Positions 36,293 to 46,836 of a DNA stretch of 64,000 nt are shown one piece after another. The position numbers were made by a program, and so were the translations under genes. Within the stretch, counting starts at the first letter, position 1. Every line of letters begins with the position of its first letter. The DNA is from an uncultured Caldilineaceae bacterium (GTDB lineage Bacteria > Chloroflexota > Anaerolineae > Caldilineales > Caldilineaceae): assembly GCA_958295915.1 (NCBI GenBank), contig OY282381.1, forward strand, positions 1,634,722 to 1,698,721, given 5' to 3'. A model generated the notes under the pieces. The model was given only the letters and a program-made list of their open reading frames with translations, searched no databases and was not told the DNA's origin.

Positions 36293-36322
36293 GTTAGTAT
36301 TGCGCGCCACTGTAGGGCGTGA
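36293..36322 (+). repeat. Family B repeat upstream of topA
   Basis: CGTTAGTATTGCGCGCCACT then GTAGGGCGTGA, 60 bp before the topA start codon and therefore probably in its leader. Confidence 0.85.
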
Positions 36323-36381
36323 CTTCGAGTGAAACGATTGCAGGATATCTTCTCACAAGCTGGGAGACGCGGGAAAGAAGA

Positions 36382-38970
36382 ATGACCAAATTAGTCATTG
36401 TCGAGTCGCCGACCAAAGCCAGAACCATCCGCGGTTTTTTGCCAAAAGGCTATCAGGTCAAGGCCAGTATGGGCCATGTCCGTGACCTGCCGGCCTCTGC
36501 TGCCGAGATTCCCTCCAAAGTGAAGGGGGAGCCTTGGGCCCGGATCGGTGTCAAAGTGGAGGAAAATTTCGAGCCACTGTATGTAATTCCGTCGGGCAAA
36601 AAAAAAGTAATCTCTGAGCTCAAGGCGGCCCTCAAAGAGGCGGATGAGCTACTCCTCGCCACCGACGAAGATCGGGAAGGGGAGAGCATCGGCTGGCACC
36701 TCTATGAAGTGTTGAAACCGAAAGTGCCGGTCAAACGGATGATCTTTCACGAAATAACCAAAGAGGCCATCGATCAGGCACTGAAAAAGACTCGGTCTAT
36801 CGACAACGATCTGGTGCGCGCCCAAGAGACCCGGCGCATTCTCGACCGGCTGGTCGGCTATACGATTTCGCCGTTGTTGTGGAAAAAGATTGCGCCGAAG
36901 CTCTCGGCCGGCCGCGTGCAGAGCGTGGCAGTGCGTCTGCTGGTGCTGCGGGAACGGCAGCGCCGCGCCTTTGTCGCCGGCGCCTACTGGGATCTGAAAG
37001 CCCAGCTCAACAAACGCCCGTATAAACCAGCTCATTGCTTCGAAGCCACACTGGTTTCCGTCGGCGGTGTACGGATAGCCAGCGGCCGGGATTTCGACGA
37101 ATCCAGCGGACGCATCGCCGCCGGCAAAGACGTTCTCCTGCTGGATGAGAAGCAGGCTATGGCGCTGCAGCAACGCCTCAGGGACGGCGCATGGGTCGTG
37201 CACTCGGTGGAAAGCTCGGAATCCTCCCGTTCGCCGGCGCCGCCCTTCACCACCAGCACCCTCCAACAGGAGGCTAACCGCAAGCGGGGTTGGGGCGCGC
37301 GCCACACGATGCGGGTGGCCCAGTCCCTTTACGAAAAGGGCTACATCACCTATATGCGCACCGATTCGGTGCATCTGAGCGATGAGGCTGTCAACGCCGC
37401 CCGCCGCCGGGTGAAGGAGCGCTACGGCGAGCGGTTTCTGACAAAGAAGCCTCGCCGCTACAAGACGAAGACCAAAGGCGCGCAGGAAGCCCACGAGGCC
37501 ATTCGCCCGGCAGGCAACGAGATGCGCCCGGTGGATACGCTCCCCCTTTCCGATAACGAGGCAACGCTCTATGATATGATTTGGAAGCGTACTGTCGCCA
37601 CGCAGATGGCAAACGCCCGCTTGCGTTTCACGACAGTGATGATCGCTGTCGAGGAGGCTCTCTTCCGCGCCTCGGGGCGGGAGATCCTCTTCCCCGGCTT
37701 CTTTCGGGCCTATGTAGAAGGCTCCGACGACCCCGACGCGGCCATCGAAGATCAAGAGTCGCCTTTGCCGCCCCTGGCGGTGGACGAAGAGGTAGACTGC
37801 CAGGAGCTGGAGGCTGTCGGCCACGCCACGAAGCCGCCGGCTCGCTACACCGAAGCTACGCTGGTCAAAACGCTGGAGACGGAAGGCATCGGCCGTCCGA
37901 GCACCTACGCCACAATCATCGACACGATCCAGAACCGGGGCTACGTCTTCAAACAGCGCAAGGAGTTGGTGCCCACATTCGTCGCCTTTGCGGTCGTCCA
38001 ACTGCTGGAAGCCGATTTTGAGGATCTGGTGGATATGAAATTCACCGCGGGGATGGAGCAGGCGCTGGATGACATCGCCGAAAGGGATGTCGACTGGCTC
38101 GACTATTTGAGCCGTTTCTATCTGGGCGAGCAGGGATTGGAGAGTCAGGTCAGGGAAAAGGAAAGCGCAATCGATCCCCGGAACGCCAGCCAGGTCAACT
38201 TTCCCGATCTACCGGCGGAGGTGCGCATCGGACAGTTCGGGCCGTTTCTGGCGCAGGAGGTCAACGGTGACAGACGTACCGTCGGCTTGCCGGACACGCT
38301 GCCGCCGGCGGATCTGAACGCGACCGCGGTCGAAGAGCTGATCAATGCCAAACAGGAGGGGCCGAACATTCTGGGCGAAGACCCGCAGACCGGGCAGCCG
38401 GTTCTGCTCAAGGATGGGCCGTACGGCGCCTACGTGCAGTTGGGCGAGGACGGCGCCAACGGCATCAGAAATAAGCGCGACAAGAAGCCCAAACGGGTCA
38501 GTCTGCTGAAGGGCATGACGAAAGAGGAGATGAATCTGGCGACGGCGCTGAAACTCCTCAGCCTGCCCCGGGTGCTGGGCATCCATCCCGAAGACGGCGA
38601 AGAAGTGCGGGCCGGCGTGGGCCGTTATGGGCCGTACATTGTCCACAACACCAAATTTATCAGCCTCAAACCGCCGGACAACATTCTGGAGATAGAGCTG
38701 CCTCGTGCGCTGGAGTTGATCAGGGCCGCGCCGGCCAAAAAGCGGAGCAGTTCGACGCGCACAGTTCTGAAGGAGTTGGGAGCGCATCCGGACGATGGCG
38801 GTCCCATCCGCGTGCTGGACGGGCGCTACGGGCCATACGTCAGCCACAAACGCACGAACGCCTCTCTGCCGAAGGACGCAGACCCCCAGAGTATCACACA
38901 GGAGCAGGCGCTTCAGATGTTGGCGGAGCGCAAGGGCAAAGGCAGAGGCGGGCGCAGGAAGAAAAAGTAG
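36382..38970 (+). CDS. topA: DNA topoisomerase I (type IA)
   Basis: This 862-residue enzyme relaxes negative supercoils. The start [20 protein letters not shown] is the canonical N-terminus. The Toprim metal site is [14 protein letters not shown]. The catalytic Tyr is in [12 protein letters not shown] (about residue 323). The C-terminal part carries TopA-repeat blocks such as [20 protein letters not shown] and a second [11 protein letters not shown] rather than cysteine zinc ribbons, and ends in a basic GRGGRRKKK tail. The length is normal. A purine-rich AAAGAAG serves as ribosome site. Confidence 0.97.
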   Translation: MTKLVIVESPTKARTIRGFLPKGYQVKASMGHVRDLPASAAEIPSKVKGEPWARIGVKVEENFEPLYVIPSGKKKVISELKAALKEADELLLATDEDREGESIGWHLYEVLKPKVPVKRMIFHEITKEAIDQALKKTRSIDNDLVRAQETRRILDRLVGYTISPLLWKKIAPKLSAGRVQSVAVRLLVLRERQRRAFVAGAYWDLKAQLNKRPYKPAHCFEATLVSVGGVRIASGRDFDESSGRIAAGKDVLLLDEKQAMALQQRLRDGAWVVHSVESSESSRSPAPPFTTSTLQQEANRKRGWGARHTMRVAQSLYEKGYITYMRTDSVHLSDEAVNAARRRVKERYGERFLTKKPRRYKTKTKGAQEAHEAIRPAGNEMRPVDTLPLSDNEATLYDMIWKRTVATQMANARLRFTTVMIAVEEALFRASGREILFPGFFRAYVEGSDDPDAAIEDQESPLPPLAVDEEVDCQELEAVGHATKPPARYTEATLVKTLETEGIGRPSTYATIIDTIQNRGYVFKQRKELVPTFVAFAVVQLLEADFEDLVDMKFTAGMEQALDDIAERDVDWLDYLSRFYLGEQGLESQVREKESAIDPRNASQVNFPDLPAEVRIGQFGPFLAQEVNGDRRTVGLPDTLPPADLNATAVEELINAKQEGPNILGEDPQTGQPVLLKDGPYGAYVQLGEDGANGIRNKRDKKPKRVSLLKGMTKEEMNLATALKLLSLPRVLGIHPEDGEEVRAGVGRYGPYIVHNTKFISLKPPDNILEIELPRALELIRAAPAKKRSSSTRTVLKELGAHPDDGGPIRVLDGRYGPYVSHKRTNASLPKDADPQSITQEQALQMLAERKGKGRGGRRKKK

Positions 38971-39006
38971 AGCGGTTCCTTGTACCGGGAGAAAGGGAGG
39001 AAAGGC

Positions 39007-39816
39007 ATGGCTTGGTGGGAGCAACTCGGTAAAGATAAACGTGGGAGCAGGCCCCGCTGTGTGCTGCTTATGGATGGTGATAAAAAAGAGGTCGCCAACC
39101 GGCTGAATAGGCTGGTGGGCCTTCCCGATGAAGTGGTCATTGCCGCCAACGACAGATGGATGCCCTATGGCAAGCCCGTGCAGAAAGAAGATGGCTCATG
39201 GGACACGACGCCCGCTAAGGAAGCGCGACTCCACAACCCAACAGATCTCTTGGCACCTAATATCAGCAAGAGATTAAAGAACTGGTGGCTTGCAGTTCCC
39301 AAGGGAGCGACACCAAACTGGGACATTGCCAGTACATGCTGCATCAGGGGCAAACCGGGCCTGCTCCTGGTAGAGGCAAAAGCGCACGGATGTGAGCTAG
39401 ATAGTTCAGGCAAAAGTCTTAAGAAAAATGCCCCCGAGGATACGCTAAAGAATCATGAGCAGATAGGCTGTGCGATTGCTGAGGCAGCCGCCGGTCTCCG
39501 GTCAGCAACCGGGAGATCCTGGAAGATATCGCGAGACAAACATTACCAGCTATCCAACCGGTTTGCCTGGTCTTGGAAGCTGGCTTCCCTGGGGATCCCC
39601 GTCGTTCTGCTTTATCTGGGATTTCTCGAGGCTAAAGATATGGCCGACGACGGTCCGTTGTTTCGATCCGTAGAGGAGTGGGAGCGTGTTCTGAAGGACC
39701 ACTGCCAGAGTGCTATCGACAATACGTGCTGGGAGAAATGGATGCATGTGAATGGTGTGCCCTTGCTCCCCTTAATCCGGGTGTTTGATCAACCCTTCCA
39801 GCCCTGCGGTGATTGA
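39007..39816 (+). CDS. Uncharacterised protein with PD-(D/E)XK-like nuclease core
   Basis: This 269-residue protein starts at MAWWEQLGKDKRGSRPRC, with GGAGG 7 nt upstream. I do not recognise its family. Around residues 100-125 it reads WDIASTCCIRGKPGLLLVEA then KAH, an Asp followed by (E)xK spacing typical of restriction-like nucleases. NRFAWSWKLASLGIPVVLLY may form the helix-strand that follows. It lies 36 bp after topA on the same strand and could be cotranscribed. A role in DNA cleavage or repair is only an inference. Confidence 0.5.
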   Translation: MAWWEQLGKDKRGSRPRCVLLMDGDKKEVANRLNRLVGLPDEVVIAANDRWMPYGKPVQKEDGSWDTTPAKEARLHNPTDLLAPNISKRLKNWWLAVPKGATPNWDIASTCCIRGKPGLLLVEAKAHGCELDSSGKSLKKNAPEDTLKNHEQIGCAIAEAAAGLRSATGRSWKISRDKHYQLSNRFAWSWKLASLGIPVVLLYLGFLEAKDMADDGPLFRSVEEWERVLKDHCQSAIDNTCWEKWMHVNGVPLLPLIRVFDQPFQPCGD

Positions 39817-39843
39817 GGCTCGAAGAAGTCGAGAAAAAACGTA

Positions 39844-39923
39844 ATGCCGCAATGCCGCCATGACGCGAAGAAAGCCGGGAAAATTCTTTGCGTCTCTGCG
39901 CCTTTGCGTTCTATTCAGGCAGT
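39844..39923 (+). repeat. Family F intergenic repeat (CTTTGCGTCTCTGCGCC type)
   Basis: This stretch contains CTTTGCGTCTCTGCGCCTTT preceded by CCATGACGCGAAGAAAGCCG, an imprecise inverted repeat of GACGCGAAG/CTTTGCGTC. Very similar CTTTGCGTC-rich intergenic repeats are common in unrelated bacterial genomes (from memory). It lies between converging genes. Confidence 0.6.
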
Positions 39924-39943
39924 ATGAGGTCGGCCCCCTAACA

Positions 39944-41200
39944 CTACCCGAGCAGCGACAGCAGCCAACCCAGCAGCGCGCCACCGACGACGATCCAGGC
40001 GGAAGCAATCCGCCAACGCAGAACCGCGAGCGCGGCCAGCAGCGCAACCAGCGCCGCCGGCCAGGCCGTGACGACATCTGTGGTCAGACGCAGCAGAACC
40101 GCAGCCATCAGGCCCACGGCGCTGACGTTCACCGCGTCCAGAAATGCGGCCATCCACGACGAGCGGCGCAGGCGTGGCACAATCGGATTGAGAATCGCGA
40201 CAAAAACGAATGACGGCGCAAAGATAGCGGCAGCGCTTATGGCCGCGCCGGGGAGCCCCGCGAGCACGTAGCCGATGAAGGCAGCCGTCGAGAGCACAGG
40301 CCCTGGCGTGAACTGGCCGATGGCGATGGCGTCCAGCAGTTGCTGCTGGGTGAGCCAGCCATATTCGTGCACCAGTTCACCTTCCAGAAAGGCCACCAGC
40401 ACGTAGCCGCTGCCGTAGAGGACGCTACCGACTTTCAGGAAAAACAACCCCAGCGCGCCCAAGCCAACCGCCGGCACAGACGCGCCCCCCAAGATAACCA
40501 TCCATTTATAGGCCGTTGAAGGCAAAACCTCTGCCCAGGGAGGCTTTGGGGGCGCCTTCGCCACACCTGCCCTGGTCGCCAGGCCCGCTTCACCGCTAAA
40601 CCAGCCTGCAGGCAAGGCGAACAGGGCAGCGACGCCGGTCCAGCCCCTCGCCGCCTGCAGGGCAACCATCCCCAGCGCGCCACCCGCCGCCAGTGACCAG
40701 ATCTCCGGCGCGCCCATCAGTACGCAAGCCGCCACCGCGCCGCCAATGACGCCCAACAGAATGCGTGTCTGCGTAGCCGCTTTGGGCTTAGAGGCCGTCT
40801 GCCCCAGCCGCCACAACGCGCCCAGAATCACCGCCAGAACCGCCGGTTTTACTCCCATCAAAAAGGGTTGGACGGCCGGCGACATGCCGAATTCCACGTA
40901 TGCCCAGGCCAAAATCGTCGTCAGCGCCACTGCCGGCAGCACGAAAGATATACCGGCGACAATCAGCCCCGGCCAGCCGGCGCGCAAATAGCCGATGTGG
41001 ATCATCATTTCGGTAGAATTGGGGCCGGGGATCAGATTGGTGGCGCCAACGAGATCGAGAAAATGCTCCCGGCTCAACCATTTACGGCGAGTCACGGCTT
41101 CGTCTTCCAACATGGCGATGTGACTCGCCGGCCCGCCAAAGCCGATAATCCCCAATGTACCGCACAGCCTGATCACTTCACCTACAGTTCCGGTAGCCAA
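39944..41200 (-). CDS. chrA: Chromate efflux transporter, two-domain CHR family
   Basis: This 418-residue membrane protein is made of two homologous CHR domains. The first has IGFGGPASHIAMLEDEAV and NLIPGPNSTEMMIHIGY; the second has SVLYGSGYVLVAFLEGELVH and IGQFTPGPVLSTAAF. It would export chromate driven by the proton gradient, though many homologues are of unproven specificity. The start is a TTG (41200) with GGAG six bases before it; no better ATG exists. It stands alone. Confidence 0.9.
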   Translation of the reverse strand: MATGTVGEVIRLCGTLGIIGFGGPASHIAMLEDEAVTRRKWLSREHFLDLVGATNLIPGPNSTEMMIHIGYLRAGWPGLIVAGISFVLPAVALTTILAWAYVEFGMSPAVQPFLMGVKPAVLAVILGALWRLGQTASKPKAATQTRILLGVIGGAVAACVLMGAPEIWSLAAGGALGMVALQAARGWTGVAALFALPAGWFSGEAGLATRAGVAKAPPKPPWAEVLPSTAYKWMVILGGASVPAVGLGALGLFFLKVGSVLYGSGYVLVAFLEGELVHEYGWLTQQQLLDAIAIGQFTPGPVLSTAAFIGYVLAGLPGAAISAAAIFAPSFVFVAILNPIVPRLRRSSWMAAFLDAVNVSAVGLMAAVLLRLTTDVVTAWPAALVALLAALAVLRWRIASAWIVVGGALLGWLLSLLG

Positions 41201-41359
41201 ACTCTACTCCTCAATCACAACTTCATCCAGCCGGCGAAAATTTCGCATATCTTATCACCAAAGCCAGGCGGGAAAAAACCACATCAGCCGCCGATTCGCC
41301 CGACAGGGATGCCAGATATTGACCAATTCGAAGGTTAGCCATATACTTTGGGCCTATAG

Positions 41360-41389
41360 TCGCGCCCTACAGTGGCGCGCAATACAACC
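41360..41389 (-). repeat. Family B repeat upstream of the CapA-like gene
   Basis: TCGCGCCCTACAGTGGCGCG then CAATACAACC, reversed orientation. A GTG inside it (41372) opens the CapA reading frame, but an ATG further in is the more likely start. Confidence 0.88.
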
Positions 41390-41425
41390 TTTTCCAAGAA
41401 ACTTCCACAATTCAACCTTCCACAG

Positions 41426-43324
41426 ATGTCAAGCAGTGGCACGGCAATGATGAACCGACTGCGCACCATTTGTAAGCGGCTTTGGAAGCGGTTGCAGCCC
41501 GGATTTTCACTCAATCGATCATCCCTTAACCGACTGCTCGTCACGATTCTACTCGGGAACATCGGTGTGGCCGCCTCCTTTGTTTCGGTCTTTGCTACCA
41601 GCCCACAGAGCCTTGCCGGGTGTGGTACTTTGGCGCACCTGACGCCGTGCGGGATTCGTCTACCCGCCGCACTGCCCATCCGGCATGGCGAAGCGCAGGC
41701 GTCTCGCCTGCATAACGGGGAAGAGTCCCGCTCTGCAACGCTGTCGAATCCGGTCGCGGTCAGAACAGATACCCACATCAGCCGGCTGACGATTGCGCTC
41801 GACTCCTTGCTGCCGGAGCGCTATTTCAATCAGTTGCTTTCCCTGATCGTTGATCTGAATGCGATCGAAACCGACAGCGTTCGCAAAAGAGTCTATCTGA
41901 TCGACCGGCCGCGAAACGCCGATGCGCAAATCCGGATGGCAGCCGGCACAGGGCAGACGGAAGGCGTGCTGTACAGGCGCTTCCTCGCGCCGGTCGTGCC
42001 CTTCGCCACTGTTCAGGATGACGTCTCACTGGAAGAGTTGAAGCTACGCTGGCAGGGAAACGGCAGCGGGCCTCTGATCGTCGATGCCGATTACACCTTA
42101 GAATTGGAGGTGATCTTTGGCGAAGAAGCGGCCATGTCTGTGCTCAGCGTCAGCAGCGCTTCCCTTCCCTCATCCCTGGAGGCGTCTGCCAATGCTATAG
42201 CAATCGTTCCTTTCGCAGGTCTGACACCGGTTCTGAAGGTTCTGCGTGTGAACGGCGTCAACATCCTGAGCAACACCTTCGATGCGGCCGCCTATCCGTT
42301 GGCGGTCGTGGTGGCAGTGTTTGGCATGGACGGTGAGATCATAGCGGAGGCCTTGCGTCCACACATCACACAGCCGACGAACCGCAGCCCTAATAAACTG
42401 ACGACCCTGATTATGACTGGCGTTACAGCGATGGCCCGCATAACCGCAGTCCGCATGGATACCAAGGGCTACGAGTACCCGGCCGCGGTGATTGCGCCGA
42501 CCCTGCGCCTCGCTGACATCACCCATATCAGCAATGAAGTGCCATTCTTGGAAGAGTGTGTCGCGGATCCATCGCTGAATAACATGGTGCTATGCAGTAA
42601 CACGGCCTATTGGGCAACGTTGGAGGCGATCGGCACAGATATCGTCGGGCTGAGCGGTAATCACATTAACGACTTCGGGCGGGACGGCGCGCGTCAATCG
42701 ATTGGCTGGTATCGGGAGAACCAGATCCCCATCTATGGAAGCGGCCTGAACGAAGAGGAAGCCTGCGAGCCTTTGACGTGGATACACAACGGCAACCGTT
42801 TTGCCTTCATCGCTGCCCTGGCCTCCCAGCCGCGCTTTGCCCGGGCCACAGAGGACTTGCCAGGGGCCTGCTACTACTACACGAATAAAGAGCGCCTGTT
42901 TTCCAGAATCGCGGCGTTGCGCGGCACAGTCGATGTGATTGCCGTGGAGCTGCAATATGAGGAAACGTACAACCCGTACCCAACCTACCAGCAGGTGCAA
43001 GAGTTCCGGGAACTGCGCGAGGCAGGCGCAGACCTGGTCACCGGCGTCCAGAGTCATGTGCCCCAGGCGTTGGAGCCATACGGATACGCGGGTGAACAAC
43101 CGGGGGTGATCGTCTACGGGTTAGGCAATCTGTTTTTCGATCAGATGTGGAGCTGGCAGACCCGCACAACGCTGATGGCGCGCCACACGATCTACGGCGG
43201 CCAGGTACTCAGCACAGAGATCCTGACCGCAGTGATCGAGGACCATGCGCAGCCCCGCTGGACGACAGAAGCTGAACGCGGTGATCTGTTGCGACAGATT
43301 TTCAACGCCGCGCCAGCGCGCTGA
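41426..43324 (+). CDS. CapA-like protein (poly-gamma-glutamate synthesis type metallophosphatase fold)
   Basis: This 632-residue protein is probably membrane-anchored by LLVTILLGNIGVAASFVSVF. The C-terminal third holds CapA motifs: VGLSGNHINDFGRDGARQSI, AVELQYEE, GVQSHVPQALEPYGYAG and VYGLGNLFFDQM. CapA proteins take part in polyglutamate capsule export, but many homologues are of unknown function. ATG 41426 is one of three possible starts (GTG 41372, ATG 41447). Near residues 89-95 a perfect 7-bp palindrome GCAGGCG/CGCCTGC (41695-41711) sits in a low-complexity stretch absent from the family core. Confidence 0.8.
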   Translation: MSSSGTAMMNRLRTICKRLWKRLQPGFSLNRSSLNRLLVTILLGNIGVAASFVSVFATSPQSLAGCGTLAHLTPCGIRLPAALPIRHGEAQASRLHNGEESRSATLSNPVAVRTDTHISRLTIALDSLLPERYFNQLLSLIVDLNAIETDSVRKRVYLIDRPRNADAQIRMAAGTGQTEGVLYRRFLAPVVPFATVQDDVSLEELKLRWQGNGSGPLIVDADYTLELEVIFGEEAAMSVLSVSSASLPSSLEASANAIAIVPFAGLTPVLKVLRVNGVNILSNTFDAAAYPLAVVVAVFGMDGEIIAEALRPHITQPTNRSPNKLTTLIMTGVTAMARITAVRMDTKGYEYPAAVIAPTLRLADITHISNEVPFLEECVADPSLNNMVLCSNTAYWATLEAIGTDIVGLSGNHINDFGRDGARQSIGWYRENQIPIYGSGLNEEEACEPLTWIHNGNRFAFIAALASQPRFARATEDLPGACYYYTNKERLFSRIAALRGTVDVIAVELQYEETYNPYPTYQQVQEFRELREAGADLVTGVQSHVPQALEPYGYAGEQPGVIVYGLGNLFFDQMWSWQTRTTLMARHTIYGGQVLSTEILTAVIEDHAQPRWTTEAERGDLLRQIFNAAPAR

Positions 43325-43428
43325 GGGGTGAGCTCTCTCTCCTCTGCCCTCGCTCTCAGCCGTTCCAAGGCGTCACGCCCGGCCACACAGCCAATCCGTT
43401 TCTTCGGTAAGACAGATGGAAGCGAACC

Positions 43429-43773
43429 ATGCCCAAGCGCAAAGCGAAATCACGGCTAGTCTACTCGACGGATCCAGAACGAGAACCTGAACAGGCCCCG
43501 CCAGAACTTCCCAGGAATCCCGCCGCGCCTTTTGCAGTACAGGGAACCCAGCCGGTGCGTGTCCGCTTGGAGCGTAAGGGACGCAAAGGGAAGACCGTTT
43601 CGGTCATCACGGGCGTGAAAAGCCCGAATGTGGGCAAACGCGCCCTGGCGAAGCATCTGAAGGATAAGCTGGGAAGCGGCGGAGCGGTCAAGGGCGCAGA
43701 TATCGAAATTCAGGGTGACCAGAGGGATCGGCTGGTCGCGCTCCTGAACGAACTGGGGTATCGACTTATATGA
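43429..43773 (+). CDS. yciH: SUI1/eIF1-like translation factor (YciH family)
   Basis: This 114-residue protein has the SUI1 domain in its second half: [39 protein letters not shown] and [20 protein letters not shown]. The eukaryotic homologue scans for start codons; the bacterial role is minor and not settled. The N-terminal 45 residues are basic and proline-rich. The last codons (YRLI, stop) coincide with the start of a 30-bp sequence repeated 62 bp later (43821), so the extreme C-terminus may be repeat-altered. Confidence 0.88.
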   Translation: MPKRKAKSRLVYSTDPEREPEQAPPELPRNPAAPFAVQGTQPVRVRLERKGRKGKTVSVITGVKSPNVGKRALAKHLKDKLGSGGAVKGADIEIQGDQRDRLVALLNELGYRLI

Positions 43774-43865
43774 TGGCGCTCATACCTCAATTCGGTATTC
43801 CCGCCGGTTTACTGTTTGGGTATCGACTTATATGGATGGCGCTCATACCTCACTGTGGGGCGCGA
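43759..43865 (-). repeat. Family D repeat plus family B variant
   Basis: TATCGACTTATATGATGGCG (43759) recurs as TATCGACTTATATGGATGGC (43821), each followed by CTCATACCTC. In between is TTCGGTATTCCCGCCGGTTT, which matches intergenic copies at 52026 and 52848 in reverse. The right end (43839-43865) is the B variant ending CACTGTGGGGCGCGA. Confidence 0.75.
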
Positions 43866-43951
43866 GACAAGGCCGGCGGATAGCCTGATTCGATGCTGAG
43901 TGGTCCAGAGGGCGCCCCCGCTTTGCGATGGTGAGTACACCCGTTTCACGA

Positions 43952-45208
43952 TCAACGCAAATTCTGGCCGATGCTCATTCCGCTGTCCACGCTCTTGCAC
44001 TTGCCGAATGCCCCGGCATCGCTAAAGGGGTGGATCACCACATTGCGGCCGAGTATCATGCCTGCCGGAATTACGCTGCCCTTGCCGACGAGCGTCAGAC
44101 CGGTATTGAGCCGAGCCGGCAGCTCCGGATTGGGCCTGTTGTTGTCGGAATGGCCGGCGATTGCATCTCGGCAGATGCGTACCTGTTTGTCAACCACACA
44201 GCGTTCGACGGTTGCGCCCGATTCGATGATCGTATCGTTGAGAATGACACTGTCGCGCACGAGCGCTCCCTCCGCCACCTGGACACCAGGCGACAACACG
44301 CTGCGTTCGACAGCGCCTTCGATCTGGCAGCCATTGGCGAGCAACGTCCCGTCGATATCCGCAGCCGGCCCCAGCTTTACTGGGGCCCGCTCCTGGCTGC
44401 GCGTATGCACGACCCACTCCGGCGCGTAAAGATTCAGCGCCGGCTCCTCCGCCAACAGGCTCATATTGGCGTCCCAGTAGGCCTGAACAGTGCTGGCATC
44501 CGCCCAATAGCCGGGATAGGTATAGCTGGAGAGATGTCCCTGGGCCACCAGCTCTGGCAAAATATGCTGGCCGATGTCATCGCCGCCGCTGTTACTCAGC
44601 ACATCCACCAGAAAATCCCGAGTGAACACATACACGCCCATGCTGGCAAGATTCTGTTGGGTGCGCCGCGGCTTCTCCTGGAACTCCATTACGCGGCTGT
44701 CTGTGCCCAGAGAAATGATGCCGAAGCGATGGGTCTCGCGGCGATTCACGCGGCGGATGGCAATCGTCACCGGAGCGCCTGTGCGCAGGTGATGCGTAAG
44801 GAATGGCCGGTAGTCCATCAGATAGATATGTTTGCCGGACAGAATCAGCACGTACTCTTCCTTCTGCTGGAGCACGTAGTCCAGATTCCGCCGTATGGCA
44901 TCGGCAGAGCCTCGCTGCCAATCACCGTAGGGGCCGCCCCGATAGGGCTGCAAAAGGCGCACACCACCGCTGGATCGGTCCAGATCCCAGGGTTTTCCAA
45001 TACCGATGTGATCGTTCAAGCTGCGGGGGCGGTATTGGGTGAGCACAGCGACATTGTGGATACCGCTGTTGACACAGTTGCTCAGCGAGAAATCGATCAG
45101 CCGGAATTTGCCAGCAAAGGGGACTGCCGGTTCGGAGCGGATCTCAGTCAGAACACTCAAGTCCGCATTGTCACCGCCGGCCATGATCATGGCAAATGCG
45201 CAAGCCAT
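43952..45208 (-). CDS. Degenerate ADP-glucose pyrophosphorylase paralogue (GlgD-like)
   Basis: This 418-residue protein aligns throughout with the GlgC encoded 14 bp upstream but lacks key residues. The nucleotide loop [19 protein letters not shown] has become [19 protein letters not shown], losing the Arg and Lys. The catalytic Asp of [10 protein letters not shown] is replaced by Lys in [10 protein letters not shown]. The sugar-phosphate region and left-handed helix domain remain. By analogy with Firmicute GlgD and plant large subunits, it is probably a non-catalytic, regulatory subunit. Both genes form one operon. Confidence 0.85.
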   Translation of the reverse strand: MACAFAMIMAGGDNADLSVLTEIRSEPAVPFAGKFRLIDFSLSNCVNSGIHNVAVLTQYRPRSLNDHIGIGKPWDLDRSSGGVRLLQPYRGGPYGDWQRGSADAIRRNLDYVLQQKEEYVLILSGKHIYLMDYRPFLTHHLRTGAPVTIAIRRVNRRETHRFGIISLGTDSRVMEFQEKPRRTQQNLASMGVYVFTRDFLVDVLSNSGGDDIGQHILPELVAQGHLSSYTYPGYWADASTVQAYWDANMSLLAEEPALNLYAPEWVVHTRSQERAPVKLGPAADIDGTLLANGCQIEGAVERSVLSPGVQVAEGALVRDSVILNDTIIESGATVERCVVDKQVRICRDAIAGHSDNNRPNPELPARLNTGLTLVGKGSVIPAGMILGRNVVIHPFSDAGAFGKCKSVDSGMSIGQNLR

Positions 45209-45222
45209 AGGTAAGGTATCCT

Positions 45223-46482
45223 TTATACGGTCTGACCATCGTCCACAACATAGTTCGGCGGGAAATCCTCTTCGCTCCTATCGCTGTTGACGATGACATT
45301 TGTGCCGATCTGCGTGCCGTCGGGAATGAATGCGCCTTTACCGATGACAGTATGGCCGCTATTCAGCTTGTCCGGCAACAGCTCATTGGGTGGGGGGGCT
45401 GTCAACTGTGTGTGCCCGACTTGTGCGCCGAACCCGATGATGACCTGCTTATCGATGATGACTCGTTCCACAAACGCGCCGGGGCCGACCCACGAATCGT
45501 TCATGATTACACTGTCCCGCACAACTGCGCCGGGGCTGATATAAACACCTGGGCTAAGAATGCTGTTGGTGACCAACCCATGCACTTCGCAGCCGTTCGA
45601 CACCATACTCTGCACGACTTGGGCCTGGGGGCCGAACTTGGCCGGCGGGCGTTCCTCGGAGCGTGTGAAAATCGGCCAGTTGTCTGTATACAGGTCGAGA
45701 GCCGGGTTCGATTCGAGCAGTTCGAGGCTTGTCTTCCAGTAGGCGTCAATGGTACCGACATCAACCCAATAGCCGGTGAAGGGGTAGGAAAAGACCCGAT
45801 CTCCAGCGGCCAGCATGGCGGGGACGACGTGCTGGCCAAAATCGCTGCGCGGGTCGTCCGCGCCTTTTTTCTGCAGACGTTGAGCAAGTATCCGGCCGTT
45901 AAAGACATAGATCCCCATCGATGCAAGATTGCTGGGCGGCTCTTCCGGTTTCTCATAGAACTGAACGATCTCATCTTCCGCATTCGTCTCCATAATACCA
46001 AAACGGTGGGCTTCCTCGATAGGCACCGGCATGACAGCGATGGTCAGATCAGCCCCCTTCTGCTGATGAAAGTCCAGCATGGGGCCATAGTCCATCTTAT
46101 AGATATGATCACCGGAGAGGATCAAGGCGGTGTCGGCATTATTTTCCGAGAGAAAATTCAGATTCTGCAAGATCGCATCGGCAGTGCCGGCATACCAATT
46201 CTGCTCGCCCCGGCCCTGATAGGGCTGCAAAAGGCGCACGCCCCCGCGCAAGCGGTCCAGATCCCAGGGTTTGCCGATACCGATGTGTTCATTGAGACTG
46301 TGCGGACGATATTGGGTCAAAACAGCAACTGTATAGAGGCCACTATTGACACAGTTGCTGATTGTAAAGTCGATAATACGAAACTTACCAGCGAAAGGAA
46401 CCGCTGGTTTGGCCCGCTTTTCGGATAAGACGGTCAAACGCGCGCCTTCTCCACCGGCCAAAATCATAGCAACCGTTCTCAT
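45223..46482 (-). CDS. glgC: Glucose-1-phosphate adenylyltransferase (ADP-glucose pyrophosphorylase)
   Basis: This 419-residue enzyme makes ADP-glucose from glucose-1-phosphate and ATP, the committed step of glycogen synthesis. The start [16 protein letters not shown] is canonical. Intact motifs: [32 protein letters not shown] (catalytic Asp), HRFGIME, and a C-terminal left-handed beta-helix with [20 protein letters not shown]. It is the first gene of a pair with an inactive paralogue, suggesting a heteromeric enzyme. Other glycogen genes are not in the window. Confidence 0.93.
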   Translation of the reverse strand: MRTVAMILAGGEGARLTVLSEKRAKPAVPFAGKFRIIDFTISNCVNSGLYTVAVLTQYRPHSLNEHIGIGKPWDLDRLRGGVRLLQPYQGRGEQNWYAGTADAILQNLNFLSENNADTALILSGDHIYKMDYGPMLDFHQQKGADLTIAVMPVPIEEAHRFGIMETNAEDEIVQFYEKPEEPPSNLASMGIYVFNGRILAQRLQKKGADDPRSDFGQHVVPAMLAAGDRVFSYPFTGYWVDVGTIDAYWKTSLELLESNPALDLYTDNWPIFTRSEERPPAKFGPQAQVVQSMVSNGCEVHGLVTNSILSPGVYISPGAVVRDSVIMNDSWVGPGAFVERVIIDKQVIIGFGAQVGHTQLTAPPPNELLPDKLNSGHTVIGKGAFIPDGTQIGTNVIVNSDRSEEDFPPNYVVDDGQTV

Positions 46483-46540
46483 AGGCGATTTCCCGTACAG
46501 TATTGGCGTGGCGAAGCGCAAGGTTGTTGCGCGCCCATCC

Positions 46541-46697
46541 GGAATCTGGATTATCTGGATTTGCAGGAACCAAGGCAGGATAAATCGTTAACTGGCGCGA
46601 ATACCGAATTCGATCAGAATATAAGGATTGACAGGAAGATACAGGATATATCCATCTGGTTTGTATGATTGCGCTCATACCTCATTGTGGGGCGCGA
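46541..46697 (+). repeat. Cluster of intergenic repeats (families E, D fragment and B variant)
   Basis: GGAATCTGGATTATCTGGAT (46541) and AAGGATTGACAGGAAGATAC (46623) belong to family E, related to the sequences at 50618 and 53094. Between them GTTAACTGGCGCGAATACCG is a D fragment. A B variant (46668-46697) ends ATTGTGGGGCGCGA. The stretch 46483-46805 holds no gene. Confidence 0.7.
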
Positions 46698-46805
46698 TTA
46701 CGATTTCTTATTCAGGTTTATCATATCTGAAAGAGAATGAAAACTCAATAGCAAGACAAGAACGCGCGCAGTGCTGGATGGCGTGCAACGCAGATATGCG
46801 CGTTC

Positions 46806-46834
46806 TTGGATTTCAGTGCCAAAACTGCTATAAT
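46806..46834 (+). promoter_or_regulatory. Strong promoter for the unknown gene pair
   Basis: TTGGAT (46806-46811) and TATAAT (46829-46834) are 17 bp apart. The predicted start, near 46841, coincides with the beginning of a family B repeat, so two B-type palindromes (46837-46861 and 46875-46902) would lie in the leader. Confidence 0.65.
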
Positions 46835-46836
46835 TG

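Noticed and set aside
36649..38001. 450-codon minus-strand frame
   Set aside because: Antisense of topA; a codon-bias shadow.
43928..46428. Two long plus-strand frames opposite the glgC genes
   Set aside because: Both are reverse frames of well-conserved GlgC-type proteins.
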